Positions 5,855 to 13,260 of a stretch of 20,837 bases of DNA are shown piece after piece (position 1 is the stretch's first letter; each line of letters begins with the position of its first letter). The stretch comes from Kouleothrix aurantiaca. GTDB lineage: Bacteria; Chloroflexota; Chloroflexia; Chloroflexales; Roseiflexaceae. Location of the stretch: assembly GCA_001399705.1 (NCBI GenBank), contig LJCR01000010.1:1-20837 (forward strand). Reading direction: 5' to 3'. The notes below the pieces were generated by a model. The model did not search any database. It was not told the DNA's origin and saw only the letters and a program-made list of their open reading frames with translations. Both the position numbers and the translations under genes were made by a program.

Positions 5855-7902
5855 AACAGCGTCGCACTGGGATCGATTATCTGGACAGCATTCTCGTCGC
5901 AGATGTCAGCAAGTTCGGCTTTGGTCGTCGCGATCAGGATCTGCACCTGATCACCAAGTTGTTCTTTCAAGGTCGCAAAGCCCTGGACAATTGCGCCCAG
6001 GCGCTCCGGGTCCATCTCACCGTTGCCTGGCGCATCGGCGATGAGCAGGCCGGGGTGGCGCCCCACGCCGCTTGCTGAACGGAGTGTCAAGAGTGCCAGG
6101 TGGAAGGCGATCTTAATCCGCAGCGCCTCGCTCATCTCCATATCGGTGTAATGATTGGTTTTGCCCGCCTGCGTAATGAGCATCTCGAACTGCGGATTGA
6201 ACGAAATGCGGTCAAGGTTGCGTATCCCGAATGACTGCGCGAAGCTTGTGGTGCGCTCGCCGAGCGTATCGAGAATCGCCCGGTGGTCACGATTTACGTC
6301 ATTCTGAAGCGTCTGATAGGCTACTTGGTAGATGTCACGCTGGAGCTGTAGCTCCTGAAGCCGCTCTGATTGGCCCTCGGTGGTCTGTGCGTTCAGTTCT
6401 GCGAGTTGGCCCTTCCAGAAGCCTTGTGCTGCCAGCAGTTCCCGCAGTTCATTGGTAAACCCGGCTTGCTCTTGGCGTGGCAGGTCGCCTAATTCGGCCT
6501 GTAATTGCTTCACAGCGGCATTTGCCGCCTCAATGTCCCGATGCACCACGCGCACGTCACGGCCCAGGATACGGAGCGTCTGGTTCAGCGAGTCGATACG
6601 CTTGTCCACCGCATCCAGGGCAACTTCCTGCTGTTCCGTTGAGGTTGCGGGGTGAAGGTCGCTCCCACACAAACGACACAGCCCGGTGTCCTGTTCCTGG
6701 GCCACACGCTCTTGCGCAATGCCCTGCTCGCAGTGGGGGCAGCGCTCGACCGGCAGCCCACTAAAGAAGAAACGGAACTGGACGATTTCACGGAGCACTT
6801 GAGCGTCGCGCCGTGTCTTGCCAAGGTCGGCCTTAATCCGCCGCTCCTCAGCCAGTAGCGCCTGTTCGGTTTCCGTCAGCGTACTGATGCGTTGCAGTTC
6901 GTGCGCGATCCGTTCGCGCACATGGATGACATGCGTGGCATCGACGACGACCGACTGCCCGGCATCAATGGCGGCGATCCGCGCCTCGACCTGACGCAAC
7001 TGTTGTTCCGCCTGGGTGATTCTCCCCCGAACATCGGCGGTGTTTGCCTCGACGCGCTTTTTCTGGAACTCGAAGTCGCCCTTCGCCTGGTCCCACTTCG
7101 CTTTCAGGCGTGACACAGCAGCGATCACATCCAGCCCCAGGAGCATGGCAAGGGTGTTCTGGTGCTGCTTTGCATTGGTGTCTCGTCGCGGAAAGAGATA
7201 ATCGGCGTAGTCCTCCGCGCCGATGAACAAGGCTTGCGCATAGACCTCCCACGACACGACACGGCGGACAGAAGAAAACGTTGCTGCGCGCCACTCGACC
7301 GCCTCAAGCTCGAAGAATCCCATACGCTCAGTGAAGAAGGCGGTGATCGCGCGGCTCATAGGCTTACTGTCAACGAATGTGTCCAACGGGGTGAGGGTGC
7401 CTGCGTCATTCAGCACCGCATCGAGTGCATGGTTGTAAATCTCTCCGGTGACTTTGGGCTGTCCGGTACGTGGCCGGTAGCGAATGGTATAAATGCCGTC
7501 GCCGGTAATCTCCAACTCGACCGCTACATCTTCGAGCCAGGCTCGCACATCGGCTTTGAAAGAGGGGGCCACGCCTGTGAGCGCCCAGACAATCGTTTTG
7601 AGCAGGGTGGACTTGCCCGCGCCATTTCCTGCCACCCATCCGTTCATCCCCGGCACCAGGAATCGTCGATACGTGAACTCAGTCGCCGCAGCCGGGTCGT
7701 CTTGCCACTTTCTCCCACGGAGCCAGACCTGACGAACAATAATCCGCCGCTCTGGAATCGCCACATTGCTGCGCTGCATTGCGTCGGCGACATCACTGGC
7801 TTCAAGCATGCGGCGCACTGTGTCGACAGGAATGGCTGAATCGCGGGCTTTCGCCTTGAGGATGGTATGGGTCGTCGTGACCAATTCATCGAATGTCATC
7901 AT
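5851..7902 (-). CDS. SMC/Rad50-like ABC ATPase with central zinc site
   Basis: A 683-residue P-loop ATPase. Walker A AGNGAGKST lies at 91-99; a long coiled coil occupies about 265-375 and 425-545, interrupted by a zinc-binding insert (C388xxC391 and C409xxC412). An ABC-signature-like segment, MSEALRIKIAFHLALL, is at 590-605, Walker B GLLIADAPG at 618-626, and ILIATTK at 655-661. The order (head half, coil, zinc element, coil, head half) is Rad50/SMC-like but the coils are short. The usual Walker B glutamate is replaced (DAPG), with E629 and D631 shortly after, as in ABC ATPases of conflict systems. About 90 residues precede the P-loop, longer than usual. It is translationally coupled to the upstream gene by ATGA, with a GGAGAG ribosome site eight bases before its ATG. 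Likely role: DNA-structure sensor or motor activating the partner nuclease. Confidence 0.75.
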   Translation of the reverse strand: MMTFDELVTTTHTILKAKARDSAIPVDTVRRMLEASDVADAMQRSNVAIPERRIIVRQVWLRGRKWQDDPAAATEFTYRRFLVPGMNGWVAGNGAGKSTLLKTIVWALTGVAPSFKADVRAWLEDVAVELEITGDGIYTIRYRPRTGQPKVTGEIYNHALDAVLNDAGTLTPLDTFVDSKPMSRAITAFFTERMGFFELEAVEWRAATFSSVRRVVSWEVYAQALFIGAEDYADYLFPRRDTNAKQHQNTLAMLLGLDVIAAVSRLKAKWDQAKGDFEFQKKRVEANTADVRGRITQAEQQLRQVEARIAAIDAGQSVVVDATHVIHVRERIAHELQRISTLTETEQALLAEERRIKADLGKTRRDAQVLREIVQFRFFFSGLPVERCPHCEQGIAQERVAQEQDTGLCRLCGSDLHPATSTEQQEVALDAVDKRIDSLNQTLRILGRDVRVVHRDIEAANAAVKQLQAELGDLPRQEQAGFTNELRELLAAQGFWKGQLAELNAQTTEGQSERLQELQLQRDIYQVAYQTLQNDVNRDHRAILDTLGERTTSFAQSFGIRNLDRISFNPQFEMLITQAGKTNHYTDMEMSEALRIKIAFHLALLTLRSASGVGRHPGLLIADAPGNGEMDPERLGAIVQGFATLKEQLGDQVQILIATTKAELADICDENAVQIIDPSATLF

Positions 7903-8552
7903 AGCGGCTCTCCAAAGCGTTCGAGAAACCGCTGACGCACCTCATCGTCAATGCGCTCGATGATACTGCGCAGTGGTGCCCCGGCATAGATTGGCTCTCG
8001 ATACTGCATTTCACGTTTCTCAAGCCCCTCCAGGTCTCCTAGGAGAGAATAAATCAGCTTGCATCGCTCGGCGTACCAAGCTATCTCTGGGCAGTCGCGC
8101 ATCATGCGCTCAACCGCCAGGCATCCTTTCGTCGTCAAGAAATACTGCGTGCGCGCCGGCCGCTTGCTCAGTCGCCGATACACAAGCCACCGGCTCGTCA
8201 GGAACAGTAGCACCTCATCCAATGGCTCATGCGCGCCGCGCAGGTAGCGACGCATTGGCTCCCAGCGGATGTCCGGCTCCTGATCCTGGAAGATGCGCCT
8301 AATGATCTGTTTGATCTTGTCGGCACGATCAAAGAGCGACTCGCCCGGCGCACAGCGACGGAGCAGTGCCGCGGCAAAGTGATCCGGGTAGCGCAGCCAG
8401 AAATCAATCTTTTGGAAATCATTTTCGGAGTCGATGGTGTGGGTGTAGTCCTCATCATCCCCGAAGCGCAGGTGCATTTGGCCGGTTTTCCCGCAGAAGT
8501 AGAGGACGCAGAGCACCCGCACTGCGTCACGTTCAACTGAAACATCGCCCAT
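7899..8552 (-). CDS. Small winged-helix-like partner of the SMC-like ATPase
   Basis: A 217-residue protein, MGDVSVERDAVRVLCVLYF onward, that I cannot assign to a named family. Residues about 105-150 (PLDEVLLFLTSRWLVYRRL, then YFLTTKGCLAVERMM) have the pattern of a winged helix with a beta-wing and following helix; the rest is helical and charged. Its size, position directly before an SMC-like ATPase and ATGA coupling match the middle component of ABC-three-component systems or LmuC of Lamassu; this is inference from architecture. I chose the ATG at 8552: the alternative ATG at 8576 and TTG at 8579 lie in a hairpin, the eight extra codons include rare CTA, AGA and ATA, and no start has a good ribosome site. 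Confidence 0.6.
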   Translation of the reverse strand: MGDVSVERDAVRVLCVLYFCGKTGQMHLRFGDDEDYTHTIDSENDFQKIDFWLRYPDHFAAALLRRCAPGESLFDRADKIKQIIRRIFQDQEPDIRWEPMRRYLRGAHEPLDEVLLFLTSRWLVYRRLSKRPARTQYFLTTKGCLAVERMMRDCPEIAWYAERCKLIYSLLGDLEGLEKREMQYREPIYAGAPLRSIIERIDDEVRQRFLERFGEPL

Positions 8553-8568
8553 AGCTATTCTGATTAGG

Positions 8569-8603
8569 ACATACATCAATCGCTGGCTGCGAAGGATGTA
8601 TGT
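8569..8603. promoter_or_regulatory. 35-bp imperfect palindrome upstream of the ATPase operon
   Basis: ACATACATC (8569-8577) and GATGTATGT (8595-8603) are exact reverse complements; inside them TCGC (8580-8583) pairs with GCGA (8589-8592) around TGGCT. Only a 2x2 mismatch interrupts the stem. It begins 17 bp upstream of the chosen start. It could be an operator for a dimeric repressor, or an RNA hairpin at the 5' end of the message. Confidence 0.5.
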
Positions 8604-8769
8604 ACTCTATTTTGGCACAGCCATGTCGTCGCACACGCCCCATTATGCTAACCTGATAGACCAGGAACACCATGACCACAACATACTTCTCCCAGCTCGA
8701 TGGAGTCTCGAATGTCCACTAGACGCGCGGCCCTGCCTGCGACTCTTTGACCTCGAACATCTTCATCTC

Positions 8770-9035
8770 TTACTCAGGTTGTGGCATTAACTCCACGAAC
8801 AGCGGCCCGCCGGCCTGGAGCGCGCTGACCAACTCGCTGAACGACGACGGTTTGAGCTTCTTGAAGTCCTTGTCCGGTATCTTGAGCTAGCGCCAGGTCA
8901 CGTCGGTGAGCTGGGTTGCATCCGCGCACCACTGCTCTGCTGCGCGGGCGTCCTTGCGCGCCACATCCGCATGTCCTAAGAGCATACTGGCACGAATCCC
9001 TGATGATACACTGATCTGGTCGCTCCGCGCTGTTG
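8770..9035 (-). pseudogene. 3' remnant of a different gene abutting brxL, interrupted by an amber codon
   Basis: Downstream of the brxL stop, one minus-strand frame reads GHADVARKDARAAEQWCADA then TQLTDVTWR, hits TAG at 8887-8889, and continues LKIPDKDFKKLKPSSFSELV and SALQAGGPLFVELMPQPE to TAA at 8770-8772. This is far more protein-like than the surrounding frames. The pattern (KxxAAxxWC, WRxLKIPxKDFxxLKP) resembles the extreme C-terminus of large type III restriction or helicase-like proteins; that assignment is from memory and tentative. It shares no frame with brxL and has no start. The exact upstream boundary is unclear, near 9010-9035. Most likely a deletion fused the brxL body to the end of this gene. 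Confidence 0.5.
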
Positions 9036-10550
9036 CTATGTCTCGATGCTCACGGTCTCGCGCTCGCCGGTCTCCTTGTCGGAGAACGAGAACGAGGTAA
9101 GCGGGAACTCCTGGGGGCTGATCTTGTGCATCTGGAGCCGCACGCGCAAGCGTAGTTCCAGCGCGACGCGCAGCAGCATCCGCGCGTCGTCTTTGGTCAT
9201 TTCGCCGGCGGGGAAGATGAGCTTGGTCAGCCCGGAGAAGGTCTTGTTGATGCTTCGCCGATCGCGGGCGCTCCACTCGCCGGGAGACGACTCGAACCAT
9301 TGCTCCCAAAGTGAGCCGTAGTGGCCAATGCGGCGCAGCTCGCGGTGGAACAGCTCGCTGGTGTAATCGAGGATGAAGCCGACGCGGCTGGTAATGATCT
9401 CCGGGATGAGTTTCGGCATCTCCCAGCCCGGCAGGTACGCCGCCCAGCGATCATGGAACGCCGTGTCGTCGGCGATGCTGGATGGCAGCGGCTTGAACAG
9501 GTGCTCGGCCTGCATCGAGCGCCGTGGGTCGAAGTTGATGTTGCCGTTGAAGACGAAGCCGGCCTCGCCGGGTACAGTGATCGTGCCGCGGTTGATCTGG
9601 CCGTTCTCCATATAGCTCTTGTACAGGTTCTTGTCGTGGTCTGAGTCGAATGCGCCGCCGGCGATCTCGTCGAAGCCGACAACGTCGCGCTGGGCGATGA
9701 GGCCCAGGCGCGGCGGGTTCGTGTTCGTGACGAAGAGCTTGGGGATGGTGACGGCGCCGCCCGCGAGCAGCGTGCCGTAGGGGCTGAACTCGGTGAAACA
9801 GAACGACTTGCCGGTCTGCCGCGGGCCAAGCTCGATCAGGTGATAGTTGCTTTCGACCAGCGACACCATCCGCACCAGGTAGAGCAGCTTGATGCGCTCG
9901 GTCAGCGTGGGGTAGGTCGGCTCATACCCCATCGTGCGAATGAGTGCGTCGATCCACTCGTCACGGGTGAACCTGGCACGGCCGGCCAGGTATTCCTGGA
10001 AATCGACGCGGCCAACCTGCACCGGCTCCAGCCGCTGGATGACGAAGGGGAAGGTGCGGCTGCCGACCTTAAAGGTGTCGTCATAGTCGACCCGGATGTT
10101 GCACCAGGCGCCGGCCATCAGCAGCCGGTCGTACTTGGTCACAATGTCGGTGGCAATCCGCACATCGTGGATGTTGGCGGTGATCAAACCTGCCCAGTAG
10201 ACGCCACTGCCCAATCCCTCGTCGAGTTCGACCTTGACCAGGTCGATGATCCGGCGCGGTGGGCGCTCGCGGATCGCCGACTTGATCACCTCCGTCTCGT
10301 CGCCACGCGGGATGTACTCGGCGACCTCTTGCTGAACCAGTTGAAGTCCCTCGCGAACCTCCTCGTCGTCGAAGAGGTTCGCGCAATACTTGCCGAGCAT
10401 GAACTCGATGACGTAGGAGGGCGCTTTGCTCGTGCCGCGGATGGCCTGCGTCAGGTCCTTCCGCATCACCAGGCCGGGGAAGGCCGCGAAGAGCTTGCGG
10501 TCCAGTGCGTCGGGAATAAATGTCGTTTGTGTGGTAGCGGTGCTTGTCAT
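9036..10550 (-). CDS. brxL: BREX protein BrxL, lacking the C-terminal Lon-like domain
   Basis: BrxL is the AAA+ protein of type I and IV BREX and is needed for phage exclusion; it forms DNA-binding rings. Here the N-terminal region (1 to about 190, with FPGLVMRKDLTQAI and VPxYVxEFMLGKYCA-like APSYVIEFMLGKYCANLFDD) and AAA+ domain are intact: Walker A GPRQTGKS at 242-249, Walker B VVGFDEIAG at 290-298, and the downstream NGNINFDPRR and PGWEMPKL blocks. The protein ends at residue 504 right after FSFSDKETGERETVSIET; complete members run to roughly 650-700 residues with a Lon-protease-like C-terminal domain. Following in-frame sequence is not BrxL-like. The start is firm: AGGAGGAG at 10561-10568 lies ten bases before the ATG. 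It follows pglZ by 97 bp and is probably in the same transcript. Confidence 0.85.
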   Translation of the reverse strand: MTSTATTQTTFIPDALDRKLFAAFPGLVMRKDLTQAIRGTSKAPSYVIEFMLGKYCANLFDDEEVREGLQLVQQEVAEYIPRGDETEVIKSAIRERPPRRIIDLVKVELDEGLGSGVYWAGLITANIHDVRIATDIVTKYDRLLMAGAWCNIRVDYDDTFKVGSRTFPFVIQRLEPVQVGRVDFQEYLAGRARFTRDEWIDALIRTMGYEPTYPTLTERIKLLYLVRMVSLVESNYHLIELGPRQTGKSFCFTEFSPYGTLLAGGAVTIPKLFVTNTNPPRLGLIAQRDVVGFDEIAGGAFDSDHDKNLYKSYMENGQINRGTITVPGEAGFVFNGNINFDPRRSMQAEHLFKPLPSSIADDTAFHDRWAAYLPGWEMPKLIPEIITSRVGFILDYTSELFHRELRRIGHYGSLWEQWFESSPGEWSARDRRSINKTFSGLTKLIFPAGEMTKDDARMLLRVALELRLRVRLQMHKISPQEFPLTSFSFSDKETGERETVSIET

Positions 10551-10641
10551 ACAACCGTATCTCCTCCTGCCGGCGACGCCATCGTTCGTACATCTGTGCG
10601 TACGCTATTGTACTGTAAATCGCGCGCTCTGCGTGCGAGCG

Positions 10642-10659
10642 GAGTGGTCAGGACCACTC
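10642..10659 (-). promoter_or_regulatory. Perfect 8-bp-arm palindrome over the pglZ stop codon
   Basis: GAGTGGTC (10642-10649) and GACCACTC (10652-10659) are exact reverse complements around AG, spanning the last codons and TGA of pglZ. No T-tract follows, so it is not a classical terminator. As RNA it could form a hairpin that stabilises the pglZ message or tunes brxL expression downstream. Confidence 0.35.
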
Positions 10660-13104
10660 ATCGAGTGCGATGCGCAGAGTGCTGCTGCCCTCGGCAATCA
10701 CGGCCTCGGTCAAGATGTCCCGCACCTGGATGCGCAGCGGTGTGTCGATGTCCGCGATCACGCCCGGTGTCTTCTGGAGGACGATCGGGACGACATCCTG
10801 GTCGGGCGTCAGCTCGGTCTCTTTCGAGCGGAACAGGATCGTCTGCTGCTCCGCATGGCGGATCACGACATCCACGCGTCGCGCGATAGCATCTTCGACA
10901 AACATACTGCCGCGTTCGACGCGGACGAGCACGCGAGGGCGGACTGACAGCACATGCTCAAGTGGCTGAAGCGCCGCGCGCACCGGGCGGGCTTCAAGCG
11001 GCCACTCGACCAGGATGCAGGGAATGATCCACTCCTGAAGCGAAGCGCCGCCGTGGAAATAGCCCAGGCCGCCGTAGGCGCTCCAGCTCGCCGCTCCCGG
11101 CGCCGGCACAATCTGCCATTGGTCGCCCGGCGCCCGGGCGCGCGGGCCACTCAGTTCGACGTTGAGCGGATACCCAAGCGCGCGGCGCGACTTGTAAACT
11201 GCGCCGGCGGCCGGTGCCGCGATGCTGCGATCGGCGCTGCCGGACCAGTGAATGAAGCCGTGGTCGGTCACGACCAGGATGCGCCGCCAGCCCTTGTCGC
11301 GGAGCAGCACCATGGCCTTGCGGTAGCGATCCAGCGCGATCCCCGCACCCATAAGCTCAAGCTCGTCGTCGTGGCCGAGCTTGTCAATCGTGTCGTCCGT
11401 GATGAGCAGCCGCGTTCGCCCCGGCTGCGGCTCCGGGATCTCACCACTCAACACGGCGCCCACGCTCAGCATGCCGTCAGCCGGCACATGGTTGTGCTGC
11501 TGAAGCCAAAGCCGGCGCTCCGCCGCGACGCTCAGGTTCGCGCCCGTCGCGACTTCGATAAGCCGCCACTCTTTGTCAACGCACTCTGCGCGCAGTGCGC
11601 TTTCGGCGATTGGCAGCGCCAGGCCCATCCCAAGCGCGGTGATGGATGGGAGCGGCGCCCGCGCCGGCCGCACGCTCGCTCGGCCGGCACCCTCCTGCTG
11701 GTTGATCTGATCGGTGAGCGTGGCCCCAAGATCATAGCGCAATGCATCGACCACCAGGATCGCCGTGGCGCGCGCGCTCGTGAGGAGACTGCTCACCCAT
11801 GCGCCGGCGGTGCTGAAGGGCGGGTTGGGGCAGCCCGCCGCAGCCCAGATGTCCGACCACTGGATGAGGGTCTTTTCCCAGCGCGCCCGGTAGGCATCGC
11901 GCAGGGGCGGGATCAACTGGAGTAGCTCCTGGGTCGAGCGCGTGAGCGTGCGCAGCAACTCCTCCCCGGCCTGGTCAAGCCGCCAGCCGCCGCCCACATA
12001 CCACGCGATCGCATCGTCAGGTGTCGACCACTCAGTTGCCGGCGCAGCGTCGAGGAGGAGCTGCGCCGCGTGGCTCAGGCGCAGCAGCTCGCCCCACGGA
12101 ATGGCCTGCGGGTGGTCGCGCCCGTCGCCCCAGAAGCTCTGCGCGTGCCGCGCGAGGTCGTCGCGGATCAGCGCGATGCCTTGCAGTAGCTCCTTCCCAC
12201 TCTTCTGCGCCAGGCGGGCGCAGGTGTTGGCAAAGACCGCGTACTCGGCGGCACGCGAGAGGAACGGGCTATGCCTGGTGGTGGCCTCCGTGAGCTGGCT
12301 GGCCAGGGCGGCGATCTTGTCGGCCTCCAGGACCGCACCAGGGAGTCCTTTGCTCAGCCGCAGGCTGTCCAGCCAGCGATTCAGCAGCTCCATCGCCATC
12401 GGGCGCTGCCCCTCGGCGATCAGCAGCTCGTTGCTGTCGCTGATCAGCTTTGGTGCCGCCTGGTACGCCTGCGTGACCAGCAGGCGCGCCAGCGCGCGGG
12501 TGCGCCAGCGCGCGAGATACTGCGCGTCCTGCGGTGACTCGATCTTCGGCAGGCCCGCCTGTTCGATCGTCAGCTCAAGGATCAAGTCCTGGTCGGACTC
12601 AGGCGTCGCGCCGCCGGCAAGCACCTCAAGCAGCAGCGGCAGATCCGGCTGGAGCCCTCCACCTCCCCAGACGGTCGGGTCTTGCTGAAGCCCCTGGCGC
12701 GCCAGCACCGCCAGTTCATCGTCCGTCATGGTGAGACTCTGCGGTCGCCAGCCCCACTCTAGGAGCTGTTCGCGCAGCGATTTGACGTAGATGCGCTCGG
12801 CGAGCAGCGTGTGCGCCCAGAGCCAGCCCAGGTTGTCCGGCGCGGCGGCGACGAGCAGCACGAAGGACTCACCGGCGTCAATGCGGGCCTGCACGCGCTG
12901 CCGCGCGACGGGGCCGCCGATCTCGCTGGCGGTCTGTCCGGTGATCGGCTCCAGGGGGAAACCGCCCATGCGCGTGTCGTCGGCGACGCGCTGGAGCAGC
13001 GGCAACCAGTCGCCGCGCGGGTCGCACCAGACTAGCCAGGCGCCATCGTAGCTATCGAGCACTTGGCGGACAAGGGTATGGATACGCTTTTGAAGTGTCT
13101 TCAT
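10648..13104 (-). CDS. pglZ: BREX protein PglZ (alkaline-phosphatase-like)
   Basis: An 818-residue PglZ, the signature protein of BREX, with an alkaline-phosphatase superfamily core in its second half. Visible motifs: metal-binding ILVVDALRYDLG (449-460, D453), PSITALGMG (486-494) where the nucleophile-equivalent Ser/Thr is expected, LLITDDTIDKLGH (566-578), and ILVVTDHGF (609-617, D614 and H615). The N-terminal ~430 residues are helical, beginning with GAWLVWCDPRGDW (21-33), typical of the family. In BREX, PglZ interacts with PglX and is needed for both methylation and defence; the enzymatic substrate is not settled. The ATG at 13104 has only a weak ribosome site. It is separated from the upstream helicase gene by 156 bp and is much more GC-rich than it. 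The gene looks intact. Confidence 0.9.
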   Translation of the reverse strand: MKTLQKRIHTLVRQVLDSYDGAWLVWCDPRGDWLPLLQRVADDTRMGGFPLEPITGQTASEIGGPVARQRVQARIDAGESFVLLVAAAPDNLGWLWAHTLLAERIYVKSLREQLLEWGWRPQSLTMTDDELAVLARQGLQQDPTVWGGGGLQPDLPLLLEVLAGGATPESDQDLILELTIEQAGLPKIESPQDAQYLARWRTRALARLLVTQAYQAAPKLISDSNELLIAEGQRPMAMELLNRWLDSLRLSKGLPGAVLEADKIAALASQLTEATTRHSPFLSRAAEYAVFANTCARLAQKSGKELLQGIALIRDDLARHAQSFWGDGRDHPQAIPWGELLRLSHAAQLLLDAAPATEWSTPDDAIAWYVGGGWRLDQAGEELLRTLTRSTQELLQLIPPLRDAYRARWEKTLIQWSDIWAAAGCPNPPFSTAGAWVSSLLTSARATAILVVDALRYDLGATLTDQINQQEGAGRASVRPARAPLPSITALGMGLALPIAESALRAECVDKEWRLIEVATGANLSVAAERRLWLQQHNHVPADGMLSVGAVLSGEIPEPQPGRTRLLITDDTIDKLGHDDELELMGAGIALDRYRKAMVLLRDKGWRRILVVTDHGFIHWSGSADRSIAAPAAGAVYKSRRALGYPLNVELSGPRARAPGDQWQIVPAPGAASWSAYGGLGYFHGGASLQEWIIPCILVEWPLEARPVRAALQPLEHVLSVRPRVLVRVERGSMFVEDAIARRVDVVIRHAEQQTILFRSKETELTPDQDVVPIVLQKTPGVIADIDTPLRIQVRDILTEAVIAEGSSTLRIALDEWS

Positions 13105-13260
13105 GATAGGGCCTGTAGCGGCGTGGCGGCGAAGTCTGCCAGCACAGTAAGAAACCGAGCGATTGATTGATGGTCACGATGACTCGCCCTGGATCACCTT
13201 TCCAATATATCCTTTACAAACCAGGTGCCTGTATGTCTATCCATTGGGCTAGAGCTAAAT
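13105..13260. other. Spacer between helicase gene and pglZ
   Basis: No gene. On the minus strand a TATATT (plus 13204-13209) could be a -10 box for a separate pglZ promoter, but no convincing -35 accompanies it. The AT-rich composition of the helicase gene ends within this spacer, so it probably contains the left insertion boundary of the nuclease-helicase pair. Confidence 0.3.

Noticed and set aside
5851..7902. Wadjet JetC or canonical Rad50/SbcC assignment for the ATPase
   Set aside because: Coils are too short, the zinc element is a complete two-knuckle ribbon, and no JetA, JetB, JetD or SbcD partner is present.
8596..8790. Plus-strand frame of 64 codons in the gap right of the ATPase operon
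   Set aside because: No ribosome site, histidine- and leucine-rich composition, and its first codon lies in the 35-bp palindrome; the minus-strand remnant explains part of the region better.
9840..10889. Plus-strand open frame of 349 codons across the brxL-pglZ junction
   Set aside because: Antisense to two well-supported genes, with no ribosome site; open only because of codon bias on the other strand.
10954..11925. Plus-strand open frame of 323 codons inside pglZ
   Set aside because: Antisense to a conserved PglZ core; no start signal and arginine-rich composition typical of shadow frames.
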